From an uncultured Lachnospiraceae bacterium (lineage in GTDB: Bacteria; Bacillota; Clostridia; Lachnospirales; Lachnospiraceae), in the NCBI GenBank assembly GCA_902476645.1, contig CABSEG010000067.1:1-15817 (forward strand): a stretch of 15,817 nucleotides of DNA, read 5' to 3'. Below, piece by piece: positions 1 through 7,317 of the stretch; within the stretch, counting starts at the first letter, position 1; each line of letters begins with the position of its first letter. The translations under genes and the position numbers were made by a program. The notes below the pieces were generated by a model. The model was not told the DNA's origin. It worked only from the letters and a program-made list of their open reading frames with translations, and searched no databases.

Positions 1-499
1 TATCGCCTGCGAAATCCATAAAGCCCATGTTGGACAACCAGCCGCCGCCCCAAACCCAATGACCGACAATGGGGTAAATAAACAGCGTCAAAACAAAAGA
101 AAATAGGATAAAAGAGACGTATTTAATTCTCTCCGCGACAGCACCGGACACAATGGTTGCCGCTGTGCCACAAAAGACCAGCTGGAAGAAAAATTTCCCC
201 CAAAATGGCACATTGGATGTTAATGTATCCTTATAGAAGGATAAATCCTGATTCCCCAGGATCAACAAGTGTTCTGTTCCCACAATAGGATTGTCTCCTC
301 CAAACATAAGCCCCCATCCAAGTAGCATAAAGCCCAGCGAAGATACCGCAAATACAATAAAGTTTTTAGATAAAATATTGACTGTGTTTTTTGCTCTGGC
401 GAATCCCGCCTCCACAGACGCAAAACCCAGATTCATCCAGAATACCAGAATTGCTGCAAGAAATACCCAGACAGTGTCGATAATCATCATATCATTCAT
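1..499 (-). CDS. amtB: Ammonium transporter (Amt/MEP family), N-terminal part, runs off left edge
   Basis: Integral-membrane channel for ammonium uptake. The first 166 residues are visible and read as a typical Amt N-terminus: a membrane segment at about 9-28, then the VEAGFARAKN stretch at 29-38, membrane segments at about 47-66 and 103-122, the family stretch FCGTAATIVSGAVAERIKY at about 109-127, and the signature GHWVWGGGWL with MGFMDFAG at about 146-165. The pore histidines and the rest lie beyond the edge. The start is the ATG at 499-497, preceded by GAGGTGG five bases upstream; another ATG lies three codons later. No PII (glnB/glnK) partner is in the window; it could follow downstream. 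The gene has its own promoter (660-688) and a roughly 150-base structured leader, so it is probably transcribed separately from the ABC genes before it. Family assignment is secure. Confidence 0.95.
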   Translation of the reverse strand, partial: MNDMMIIDTVWVFLAAILVFWMNLGFASVEAGFARAKNTVNILSKNFIVFAVSSLGFMLLGWGLMFGGDNPIVGTEHLLILGNQDLSFYKDTLTSNVPFWGKFFFQLVFCGTAATIVSGAVAERIKYVSFILFSFVLTLFIYPIVGHWVWGGGWLSNMGFMDFAGD

Positions 500-616
500 A
501 ATACCACCTCACAAATATTTTTTGAGGCAAAACGCGATTTGCTCTTTCTTTTGCAATTCGGATCTCCGTCAATTTCTCATGCGTCCATGCTGACCAAAGT
601 ATCCGTATAACAAAAG

Positions 617-649
617 AAGACGAAGGCTGTAAAAAAACGCCTTCGTCTT
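617..649 (-). promoter_or_regulatory. Hairpin at the 5' end of the amtB transcript (possible attenuator)
   Basis: A perfect 11-bp inverted repeat (AAGACGAAGGC / GCCTTCGTCTT) with an 11-base loop. Read on the minus strand it starts only about four bases after the predicted transcription start and is followed by a T-rich run (CTTCTTTTGTT), so it resembles a terminator placed inside the leader. It may be an attenuator or a 5'-stabilising stem. It could also be a bidirectional terminator for upstream transcripts. No ANTAR-type pair of hexaloop hairpins was found. Confidence 0.55.
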
Positions 650-659
650 TATGCGATAT

Positions 660-688
660 ACTTTATCACAATCATTTTTTTCTGTCAA
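660..688 (-). promoter_or_regulatory. Sigma-A-type promoter of amtB
   Basis: On the minus strand: TTGACA (683-688), a 17-bp spacer, then TAAAGT (660-665). The -35 is a perfect consensus and the -10 matches 4 of 6. The predicted start of transcription is near 653, giving an untranslated leader of about 150 bases before the ATG at 499. Confidence 0.6.
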
Positions 689-847
689 TCTAAAAATTTA
701 TTATTTCTTTATTCTTTTTATTTTTTTGTTATTTTTTCTCGCTTATATTTATTTTCTAAATTTTCTTTGTACATATTTAAGTGAAAAAGATTTCTCAACT
801 TTAGTTCTCGCGATTTATGAAGGTTCAAAACTTTTGGCCTCTTTTTT

Positions 848-2422
848 CTATCCTCTCAGGCGAAAAGTCTTTGGCGAGAAACGATAGACCAATATGCAAG
901 CCACTGCGCTGTAAAGCAGGCAAAATCCGATGCACACCAGTCCGAAAACAAGAGTCGACATCCGAAGCTGCATCATAAAAAAACAGATCAGATAAGTCAC
1001 CCACAGCACAATCTGGTAAGTGCCGCTTTTGATTTCTGTCCCCGCGTTATAGGGCTGTAGCAGATAGTAGATCGTCAGGTAATGCACCGAGAAAAAAATA
1101 CTTAAGCAGATAATGGAAATGAACAGTACCGCATAATTAAGCGGGTTATCTGTTCCGCCTGACACATATAGTAAAATCGCCAAACCTGCTCCTATGACCA
1201 GGGCCGGGAGCAGATTTACTTTTATGATCTCTCTTAGGCGAATCTGAAACAGTTTCAGCACCATTCCGGGCTGCTTATAGAAAGAATAAGTTAACAGGCT
1301 ATGATCACAGTTCATAAACAACGCCCTCGTAAACCCGGTTCCCCGATTGATTGCGTACATAATAAACACAAAATAAGGCAGATAGGTAAGCAATAATCGG
1401 TTGGTCTCCTGCTTTGCTTCAGGCGCCAGATAAAGAGCCAGTAAAATGCCCAGGAGTAAAAACAGGCAAATCGCCGTCTGTCTCTTAGATGCCTTCCATA
1501 AAATCTTTTGGTGGCGTTTCACAAATAATTCATTCAGATATTCAAATCCCTTTCTGTTACTTGTGATCCCCTTATCCGCCGAGATCATTTTTTGGCTCTG
1601 CTGTATGGACACCTTTTTGATCTCATCCATCTGATTCAGATTCTGTGTGAGAATCTGCTTGTACATCTCAGGGTAATAGCGAAAAGTCACAATCTTGCGT
1701 GCGGATGCTATCCCTGCTAAAATTCCCAAAATGAAAAGCGCCGCGGTGGCTTTCATAGGAAGAACAACTCCAACAGCCGGAAGTCCGTAGGCGGCAGCCA
1801 AAAGCAGTCCCGTTACCACCCACGCCAGCTTTCCAAGCTTATTCTCATTGGTAGCCACGCCTCTTTTCTCATAATCCCAAAGTGTATAGGCCGCCACCGC
1901 CATCTTTAATCCAGCCACAAAAAACGGAATGAGCAGACAGATCCATAAAGGAACTTTTCTCACCCTTCCAAAGTAAATCGCAAAGGGTAAAAAGCCTATG
2001 ACAATCTTAAACAAAATGGCGTATCCATAGTGAACCAATGTATATTCCCTGGCGTCCATACGCATTAATATCATGGCATAATATTTGTCCCTGGTGGGAT
2101 TAAAAATATAAGTATTCATAAAGGCACCGATGATGGTCAAAAACAGCAGAATATGCAAGAATACATCGTCCTGTGCTGCCTTTTTATAAAGGATTCCCAC
2201 ACCTCCCACCATAGTGATAAAATATAGAAACTTTCCCAGAAACAGAGACAACACTTCCCATATTCCGGCAACGATATTCGCCAGAATCTTAAATCCCCAT
2301 ACCTGATAGAGCGCCTGAGGCAACAGCTTTTTTAACAGCGGAATCTGCTTTAGAGAATACAGAATACTGTTGACCCGATAGGTGTTTTTCAAAGAAAAAG
2401 AAATTCGCATCGTCCTATTCAT
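848..2422 (-). CDS. ABC exporter permease subunit, 524 residues
   Basis: Polytopic membrane protein paired with the ATPase encoded immediately upstream. I see about ten hydrophobic segments, for example around WEVLSLFLGKFLYFITM, FLHILLFLTIIGAFM, WICLLIPFFVAGLKMAV, KLAWVVTGLLLAAAYGL, AICLFLLLGILLALYL, ALVIGAGLAILLYV and a C-terminal pair, split by a charged cytoplasmic loop (about residues 245-310). The ATG at 2422 is chosen because GGGAGG lies just upstream and it gives an 8-bp overlap with the ATPase stop, suggesting translational coupling. A longer frame opening at 2509 has no such signal and lies entirely inside the ATPase gene. It resembles the large ABC-2-like 'putative ABC exporter' permeases of Firmicutes. 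The substrate is unknown; such pairs often export peptides or toxic compounds, which is inference only. Confidence 0.85.
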   Translation of the reverse strand: MNRTMRISFSLKNTYRVNSILYSLKQIPLLKKLLPQALYQVWGFKILANIVAGIWEVLSLFLGKFLYFITMVGGVGILYKKAAQDDVFLHILLFLTIIGAFMNTYIFNPTRDKYYAMILMRMDAREYTLVHYGYAILFKIVIGFLPFAIYFGRVRKVPLWICLLIPFFVAGLKMAVAAYTLWDYEKRGVATNENKLGKLAWVVTGLLLAAAYGLPAVGVVLPMKATAALFILGILAGIASARKIVTFRYYPEMYKQILTQNLNQMDEIKKVSIQQSQKMISADKGITSNRKGFEYLNELFVKRHQKILWKASKRQTAICLFLLLGILLALYLAPEAKQETNRLLLTYLPYFVFIMYAINRGTGFTRALFMNCDHSLLTYSFYKQPGMVLKLFQIRLREIIKVNLLPALVIGAGLAILLYVSGGTDNPLNYAVLFISIICLSIFFSVHYLTIYYLLQPYNAGTEIKSGTYQIVLWVTYLICFFMMQLRMSTLVFGLVCIGFCLLYSAVACILVYRFSPKTFRLRG

Positions 2423-3122
2423 GGCCTTCCTCCCTGAGCGCAGCAATAATCTTATCTTTAAACTCCTGCTGATCCAGATTCGCCTTATCCACAACCTCCA
2501 ATTCTCCATGATTTAGCAATACAATCTCATCGCACAAGTCCAAAGCCAGATCCATAATATGGGTAGAAAAAATCGTAATCCGGCCCTCTTTTAAGGAACG
2601 CAGCAGCTGTTTCATCTCCTCCGCAACCACCACATCCAAAGATGTTAGAGGTTCGTCGAGAAGCAGCACATTAGGCTGTGCAATGATATTAATCAGCATC
2701 TGCATTTTATTTTTCATACCATGGGAATAGTCCTTAAGCAATTTATCCCGATCCTCCGGCTCAATGCTCATATAGTCAAAGTACGCGTCGATGGACTGGG
2801 GGTTTTGGATGGTCTTTTCGTGAATCTCCAGAAAAAACTTTAAAAACTCCCTCCCTGTCAGAAATTCAGGCACTGTTGGCGTGGATAATACGTATCCGAT
2901 ATCTTCCGCTCTCACCTCCCTGCGCTGTCCGTTTTCTTCCAGATAAAAATTTCCCGCATCCAGCTTTAAATCCCGGTTCAGGCAGTTAAACAGCGTGGTC
3001 TTGCCGGCGCCATTTCTGCCCAGCAATCCATAGATTTTGCCACTCTCAAAGGTAAAATGAATATCCCGGAGAACTTCCTTTTTTTCAAAATGTTTCTGCA
3101 AATGTTCTAGAATAAATTTCAT
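2415..3122 (-). CDS. ABC transporter ATP-binding protein, 235 residues
   Basis: Nucleotide-binding subunit powering the neighbouring 524-residue permease. Walker A is GRNGAGKTT at 35-43, the signature region is YSHGM at 132-136 (a degenerate LSGGQ, normal for ABC-2-type exporters), Walker B is VLLLDEP at 152-158, and the switch histidine lies in FSTH at about 185-188. The expected Q-loop glutamine is not obvious: the segment reads IGYVLSTPTVPEFLTGRE, with Leu-Ser where Gln is usual. The ATG at 3122 is preceded by AAGGGGGA. It has its own promoter (3170-3197) and overlaps the permease gene by 8 bp, so the two form a transcription unit. No dedicated regulator (for example GntR) is adjacent; only the truncated response regulator precedes it. 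Confidence 0.92.
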   Translation of the reverse strand: MKFILEHLQKHFEKKEVLRDIHFTFESGKIYGLLGRNGAGKTTLFNCLNRDLKLDAGNFYLEENGQRREVRAEDIGYVLSTPTVPEFLTGREFLKFFLEIHEKTIQNPQSIDAYFDYMSIEPEDRDKLLKDYSHGMKNKMQMLINIIAQPNVLLLDEPLTSLDVVVAEEMKQLLRSLKEGRITIFSTHIMDLALDLCDEIVLLNHGELEVVDKANLDQQEFKDKIIAALREEGHE

Positions 3123-3169
3123 AGGTCCCCCTTAGTATATTTCTTCCGAATATGGTATTTTCTCTTTCT

Positions 3170-3197
3170 ATTATACATAAATTTCTCAAAAAGCCAA
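3170..3197 (-). promoter_or_regulatory. Promoter of the ATPase/permease pair
   Basis: On the minus strand: TTGGCT (3192-3197), a 16-bp spacer and a perfect TATAAT (3170-3175). The -35 element overlaps the last codons of the truncated response-regulator frame. Transcription would start near 3163, about 40 bases before the ATG. Confidence 0.5.
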
Positions 3198-3440
3198 GAA
3201 GACTTTATCTTTTTTCTCTGCCGCCTTGGATACCTTTCGGATTTCACTGCACCAGTGATAGCCATTGAAAAAGGGAAGCGAAATATCCATCAAAACCAAA
3301 TGTGGCGCATACTCTGCAAAAGCCGCCATTACTTTTCGGAAATCTCCGGCACATTTTACGTCCAAGTCCCACATGGCAGCCTGCTTTTGAATTGCCTGGG
3401 CGATTCCCGGATCATCCTCCACAATAAAAATCCGATACAT
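3186..3440 (-). pseudogene. Truncated response regulator (receiver domain remnant), 84 residues
   Basis: The frame opens as a textbook receiver domain: MYRIFIVEDD with acidic pocket E8-D9-D10, and the phosphoacceptor Asp52 in LMDISLPFFNG. It then departs from the family after about residue 71 (EIRKVSK) and ends in an unrelated short tail. The conserved Thr/Ser, the Lys of the last receiver strand and the whole winged-helix DNA-binding domain of the roughly 230-residue OmpR/BceR class are absent. The ATG at 3440 follows GGAGTG; an ATG at 3467 overlaps the EFR1 stop but lacks a binding site. Most likely it is a decayed gene left by a deletion that joined it to the next promoter. A stand-alone short receiver is possible but would be unfoldable without its last strands. 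No partner kinase is adjacent. Confidence 0.75.
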
Positions 3441-3463
3441 TTTCTTCACTCCGCTTTTTGATA

Positions 3464-4225
3464 TCATAAGAAAACTTCATTTTCTTTCCTTACCTGATCC
3501 AAACCCTTTAAGATTTGCCTGGAGCGATCCGCAAAGACGTCCGGCAATATTCTGACATGTTCCGGACAACCGCAGACACAGGCCATACAGAGGATACACT
3601 TTTCTGGGTCTGTACGTACTGCCCCCTCACGAATCTCCACCGCGCCCACGGGACAGACTTTTTCACACCGTCCGCACAGGCTGCAGGAGGACCGGGAATC
3701 AGCCCCAACGGGCATATGCATTCCCTGCTTATATGGACGATTGCCTGGAACATGGATTTCATCCACTATGCCCTCTTCCAGTTTTTTGGATACCCTCTGC
3801 GCAAACGCTCTGATCTCTTCCAGATCCCGTTCATCCGGCCTTCCCTTGGCTACATCCGGTATGATCGAGTGCTGCGCTATAAACGCCCCGGAAGCTATGA
3901 TCTGAAATCCTCCTTTAGTAAGAATATCGTTGCCCTCCAAAAGCGCATCTTCATATGCTCTGTTTCCATAAACTGCAAGGGTCACAGCCTTTCTTCCCTC
4001 GCCTTTTAAACGACTGAGTTTTTCAGCCGCTACAGACGGAATCCTTCCTCCAAAAACAGGGAAAGCTGCTATCATCAGTTCCGCCTGGCTCTTCTCTTTC
4101 AAAGGTTCCTTTTCTCCCAAATCTATCCGATGGATTTCCTTTGCAATCGCCCCGGCAAATGCCTCTCCCACTTTTTTTGTTCCCCCGGTTGGACTAAAAA
4201 AATACAGATCTGCCCTATGTAACAT
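3464..4225 (-). CDS. EFR1-type flavodoxin/ferredoxin fusion protein, 253 residues
   Basis: Cytoplasmic electron carrier combining an N-terminal flavodoxin-like domain (YFFSPTGGTKKVG, residues 8-20, fits the FMN phosphate loop) with a C-terminal bacterial ferredoxin domain. Two [4Fe-4S] motifs are complete: C181-x2-C184-x2-C187-x3-C191-P (CSLCGRCEKVCP) and C210-x2-C213-x2-C216-x3-C220-P (CILCMACVCGCP), with an extra Cys218. The length is normal for EFR1 proteins, common in anaerobic Clostridia; physiological partners are generally unknown. The ATG at 4225 is chosen because GGAGG sits seven bases upstream; a GTG at 4231 lies too close to that site. It has its own promoter (4283-4311) and may be co-transcribed with the truncated regulator that follows. 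Confidence 0.9.
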   Translation of the reverse strand: MLHRADLYFFSPTGGTKKVGEAFAGAIAKEIHRIDLGEKEPLKEKSQAELMIAAFPVFGGRIPSVAAEKLSRLKGEGRKAVTLAVYGNRAYEDALLEGNDILTKGGFQIIASGAFIAQHSIIPDVAKGRPDERDLEEIRAFAQRVSKKLEEGIVDEIHVPGNRPYKQGMHMPVGADSRSSCSLCGRCEKVCPVGAVEIREGAVRTDPEKCILCMACVCGCPEHVRILPDVFADRSRQILKGLDQVRKENEVFL

Positions 4226-4282
4226 CTTCACTCCTCCGTTTCTATTCGCTTATCCATGCTAGGTTCCTTGCATTACCCAAAT

Positions 4283-4311
4283 ATTTTACTCTGCCATGCT
4301 TGAAATTTCAA
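4283..4311 (-). promoter_or_regulatory. Promoter of the EFR1-type gene
   Basis: On the minus strand: TTGAAA (4306-4311), a 17-bp spacer and TAAAAT (4283-4288); both hexamers match 5 of 6. Transcription would start near 4276, about 50 bases before the ATG at 4225. The promoter lies within the possible small ORF at 4286-4360. Confidence 0.55.
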
Positions 4312-4360
4312 TAGATGCCGGAAGTATCCTGACATTTATATAAAAACGTAAGAGTTTCAT
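4286..4360 (-). CDS. Possible small ORF, 24 residues, after the FtsX permease gene
   Basis: Starts with ATG at 4360, 21 bases after the permease stop, with GGAGGA eight bases upstream, a ribosome binding site as good as any in the window. The peptide begins MKLLRFYINVRILPASIEIS and ends after Ala-Glu. It has two basic residues near the N-terminus, no cysteines and no long hydrophobic run. I do not recognise it. It could be a small protein of the transporter operon, a leader peptide for the EFR1 gene, or a remnant of a deleted gene, since a decayed regulator lies nearby. The downstream promoter overlaps its last part, which argues for caution. Confidence 0.3.
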   Translation of the reverse strand: MKLLRFYINVRILPASIEISSMAE

Positions 4361-4381
4361 AAGATTTTTCCTCCGGGTTCT

Positions 4382-6577
4382 TTAAATCATCGTATCATCC
4401 TTTAAGGACTCTCCCAAATCACATTGAAACATCCGTCGTCCTCCCAAATAGTACGCAAGCGCCACAAAACCGACCAGCATAAGGGCGAAGATAGTCACCG
4501 GAAAAGCGGGGGCTTCCTGAAGAAATATCATAGGATCCAGATGACTGGCCGCCAGCATCCAGGCCACCACGATTGCCGTCAAAGGAAGCGTAAGCAAAAT
4601 CGGTCGTCCCACAATGACAGCTGCCTCTATACAAAACATGATTCTCATATCCTTTGGTGTCATGCCTATAGACAGATATTGGGCAAATTCCCTCCTTCTT
4701 TGCCTCAAAAAACCCAGCGTATTGGAGAAGATATTCGCGATTCCAATCAAAGCTAACAATCCGCAAAAGGCTCCCAAAATCGCTTTTGCTCCCTGTATCA
4801 TCTCCTTATTAGAGCGTTGTTCCTGAATACGGTTTTCACTTTCCACATCATAGATTGGCTCTAAAAGGTCCGTCACCTTCTGCTCCAGCATGTAACACTC
4901 TTCCAGACGGATGCCATCCTTCCCTAAAATTCGAATATACGTGACTCCTCTTTCGCCATCTATCTGATCTGCTATGTGTCTCCAGAAAGACAATGGCATA
5001 AACTGAACGAAAGCGTAATTTTCATATTCTTCCCGCAATGCCGGTACCTTTTGGGTATAGGCAAGCACCGGAATATGCACCGGAGTTCCGTCTTTTGCAT
5101 ACAAAGTAATTTTCTGTTTTTCTTCTTTCACAAACGGCACATACTTCTTATTCCGGAAATGACTGTTTGTACTATCCCAAATACGGTTTAAAGCAATGGT
5201 TCCGGAGAGATTCGGTTCTTGGCCGATCTGCCTGCAGTAATCGAAAAAACTTTCATCATCCATAATGATAATGGGAGCCTTAACCTGATAGTTATCTCCC
5301 TTCCTGGCAATCCTACTTCCCGCAGCCGTTTCTATCCCTCCCAGAGACAAAAGCTCATCGCTTTGCCGCTGCTCTTCTATCTGGCAGCTTGCTTCTGCTT
5401 TCTGATATATTATACAGCTTTGAATATCCGGAAGCTCCTTTATTTTTTCCACCTCTGCAAAATCCGCAAGCCCTGTATCCTTTACAGTCACCATCACATC
5501 CCAGACATCCTGATAGCGTTCAAAATATGTGTATCTTGTGCTAATTTCAGATAGGGTAAAAAAACATAACATAGCGGTAAACCCTAAAAATGACAGCAGC
5601 AAAGACACATTTGCGATCCGGAGTGACTTTTTCTGCGTCTTTAAGGCATTTCCGGCCAGTTCCCCCCGGATACCAAACATATTTGACAGGATAGGAGCAT
5701 GAACTTTCCTTTTCACTTTCATTCCTCCGGTATTGCGAATTGCCTCCAAAGGTGTTATTTTACCTAGTTTTTTTGCTGGAATCCATGCGGAAAAAAATAC
5801 GGTCAGCGCGGATGACAAAAAAGTAATCGCAAACACCATCGGATGATATTGAAACACGGCCTGATGGCGCCCCGCTACATCTGACGCAAAATCATTAATC
5901 GCCTCTATGACTGCATAGCTGATTCCAATACCCATAAGAGATCCCGCCAGGACCGGTACAAGGCTGAGTACTGCCGCCTCCTGAAGAAGACAGATCCTAA
6001 TCTGCCTCGGCGTAGCTCCGATGCTGGAAAGAATGCCAAACTGATGAATCCTGGCCTGCATGGAAATTTCAAAAGAATTGCGGATAATCAGGATCAATGA
6101 TATGGAGACAACCATCAGCAGGACGGCATAAAACGGCAAAAGAAGCGGCGGTTTATCATCTTGCGGGTCTGTAACAAAATAGCGGGACAGCAACAGCTCA
6201 TGATAAGCCATCTGCTCCTCTGTCAGTCTAAGCTGCCTGGCAATCAGGGGCATATCCCTGTAAATCGTTCCGATATCCTTAAAATAAATGTCCAAAACCC
6301 GGTCTTCCTCTGTGGAGAGTGACTCATTTACAACAACATTCTCCACATTTGCAAACTGCCGGATAGTCTCCAGATCCTCCGCTCCAAGGTCGCCCGTAAT
6401 CCGTCCCTGCCAGTCCCCCTCCTCCAGCTTAATCCGTTCCACCTCATACGTCCAGAAATTAAAGGCCAGGCTGCACAGCAGGGACAAAAACAGCGCCGCG
6501 ATCAGGGCTGCAGCCATAATCGAAAAACTGGAGGCCCGATTGTTTTTAAGGTAGCTTTTTGAATACTCCTTCCACAT
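4382..6577 (-). CDS. FtsX-family ABC transporter permease, 731 residues
   Basis: Membrane subunit of the ABC system encoded with the upstream ATPase and two-component genes. It has two FtsX modules. TM1 (about 18-42) is followed by an extracytoplasmic domain (about 43-145), TM2 (146-166), a cytoplasmic coupling segment with HQFGILSSIGATPRQIR (178-194), TM3 (about 198-225) and TM4 (248-267). The second module has TM5 (322-343), a large extracytoplasmic domain (about 345-595), TM6 (598-618), REFAQYLSIGMTPKDMR (629-645) and TM7-TM8 (about 650-712). This eight-helix duplicated layout differs from the ten-helix BceB type. The ATG at 6577 lies five bases after the ATPase stop. A role in antimicrobial-peptide or envelope-stress response is inferred from context; the substrate is not readable. 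Confidence 0.88.
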   Translation of the reverse strand: MWKEYSKSYLKNNRASSFSIMAAALIAALFLSLLCSLAFNFWTYEVERIKLEEGDWQGRITGDLGAEDLETIRQFANVENVVVNESLSTEEDRVLDIYFKDIGTIYRDMPLIARQLRLTEEQMAYHELLLSRYFVTDPQDDKPPLLLPFYAVLLMVVSISLILIIRNSFEISMQARIHQFGILSSIGATPRQIRICLLQEAAVLSLVPVLAGSLMGIGISYAVIEAINDFASDVAGRHQAVFQYHPMVFAITFLSSALTVFFSAWIPAKKLGKITPLEAIRNTGGMKVKRKVHAPILSNMFGIRGELAGNALKTQKKSLRIANVSLLLSFLGFTAMLCFFTLSEISTRYTYFERYQDVWDVMVTVKDTGLADFAEVEKIKELPDIQSCIIYQKAEASCQIEEQRQSDELLSLGGIETAAGSRIARKGDNYQVKAPIIIMDDESFFDYCRQIGQEPNLSGTIALNRIWDSTNSHFRNKKYVPFVKEEKQKITLYAKDGTPVHIPVLAYTQKVPALREEYENYAFVQFMPLSFWRHIADQIDGERGVTYIRILGKDGIRLEECYMLEQKVTDLLEPIYDVESENRIQEQRSNKEMIQGAKAILGAFCGLLALIGIANIFSNTLGFLRQRRREFAQYLSIGMTPKDMRIMFCIEAAVIVGRPILLTLPLTAIVVAWMLAASHLDPMIFLQEAPAFPVTIFALMLVGFVALAYYLGGRRMFQCDLGESLKDDTMI

Positions 6578-6582
6578 GCCTC

Positions 6583-7263
6583 TTACCCCCTTCTCTGATC
6601 ATCCACGATCCTGCCATCTTCCAGCGTCACAATGCGGCCTGCCTCCATGGCAAGCTTCTCATCATGGGTAATCAGCAAGATGGTCTGCCTCCAGTTTCGA
6701 TGAAACAGCTTCAGCAAATCCATAATCTCTCTGGAATTCCTTCGATCCAGATTCCCCGTGGGTTCATCCGCCAGCAGTATCGCAGGGCGGTAAATCAAAG
6801 CCCTGGCTATGGCTACCCGCTGCTGTTGGCCTCCGGAGAGCTGATGGGGCAAAGCCTTCTGTTTCTCCTTCAGCCCCAGCATACCCACGATATGATCGTA
6901 ATACTCCGGATCTGGCTTACGCTTATCCAGCAGCATCGGCATAAGAATATTCTTTTCCACCGTAAGGGTCGGAATCAGATTATAAAACTGATAGATCAGT
7001 CCCACCTTTCTTCTCCTGAAAATGGCAGCATCTGTGGCGTTCAGGCTCCCAATATCCGTTCCCTCCACAATCACAGAACCCTTTGTGGGCCGATCCACGC
7101 TCCCTAACATATGAAGCAGCGTAGACTTTCCGGAGCCGGAAGACCCTACGATGGCCACAAACTCTCCTTTCTCCACAGACAAGTCAATGCCATCCAGTGC
7201 CCTCACTTGGCTCTCGCCCTTGCCAAACACCTTTTGCACTCCCATACACCTTAAGATCTCCAT
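6583..7263 (-). CDS. ABC transporter ATP-binding protein (MacB/LolD/BceA class), 226 residues
   Basis: Cytoplasmic ATPase for the following FtsX permease. All motifs are canonical: Walker A GSSGSGKST at 40-48, Q-loop in YQFYNLIP (Q92), signature LSGGQQQRVAIARAL from 142, Walker B ILLADEP at 162-168 followed by TGNLD, and the switch His200 in ITHD. The length is typical of the MacB/LolD/BceA class, which works with FtsX permeases in mechanotransmission or peptide detoxification. The ATG at 7263 is preceded by AGGAGGGTG. The gene starts 54 bases after the sensor-kinase stop with no evident promoter or terminator between, so it is read as third gene of the operon. Confidence 0.93.
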   Translation of the reverse strand: MEILRCMGVQKVFGKGESQVRALDGIDLSVEKGEFVAIVGSSGSGKSTLLHMLGSVDRPTKGSVIVEGTDIGSLNATDAAIFRRRKVGLIYQFYNLIPTLTVEKNILMPMLLDKRKPDPEYYDHIVGMLGLKEKQKALPHQLSGGQQQRVAIARALIYRPAILLADEPTGNLDRRNSREIMDLLKLFHRNWRQTILLITHDEKLAMEAGRIVTLEDGRIVDDQRRG

Positions 7264-7317
7264 TTCACCCTCCTATGAAATTACTTTACGCCTATCATAG
7301 CAAAGGAAAGTGACATC

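Larger units (their letters stand above)
500..847. other. Gene-free region between the ABC permease and amtB
   Basis: Contains the amtB promoter and 5' hairpin listed separately. Bases 689-847 are extremely A/T-rich and hold no convincing gene; a plus-strand open frame here is just T-rich sequence (poly-Phe/Leu) with no ribosome binding site. Bases 500-616 form the rest of the amtB leader, with smaller nested complementarities on the minus strand (CGGAT/ATCCG around GTCA/TGAC, then GCAAAA/TTTTGC). I saw no clear terminator after the permease stop codon. Confidence 0.6.

Noticed and set aside
500..616. ANTAR-type two-hairpin antitermination site or known riboswitch in the amtB leader
   Set aside because: The stems seen do not have the paired hexaloops with A1 and G4, and no known riboswitch core was recognised.
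651..887. Plus-strand open frame rich in Phe/Leu
   Set aside because: It arises from a T-rich stretch, has no ribosome binding site, and runs into the end of the permease gene on the other strand.
2423..2509. N-terminal extension of the 524-residue permease
   Set aside because: The extra 29 residues are basic and unlike a permease, lie wholly inside the ATPase gene, and lack a binding site; the ATG at 2422 has GGGAGG.
3508..4009. Open frames on both strands over the EFR1 gene
   Set aside because: Shadows of the EFR1 frame; translations have no domain-like content, whereas the EFR1 frame carries two perfect cluster motifs.
4419..5554. Alternative frames over the FtsX permease
   Set aside because: No start signals, and the permease frame is continuous with clear membrane segments.
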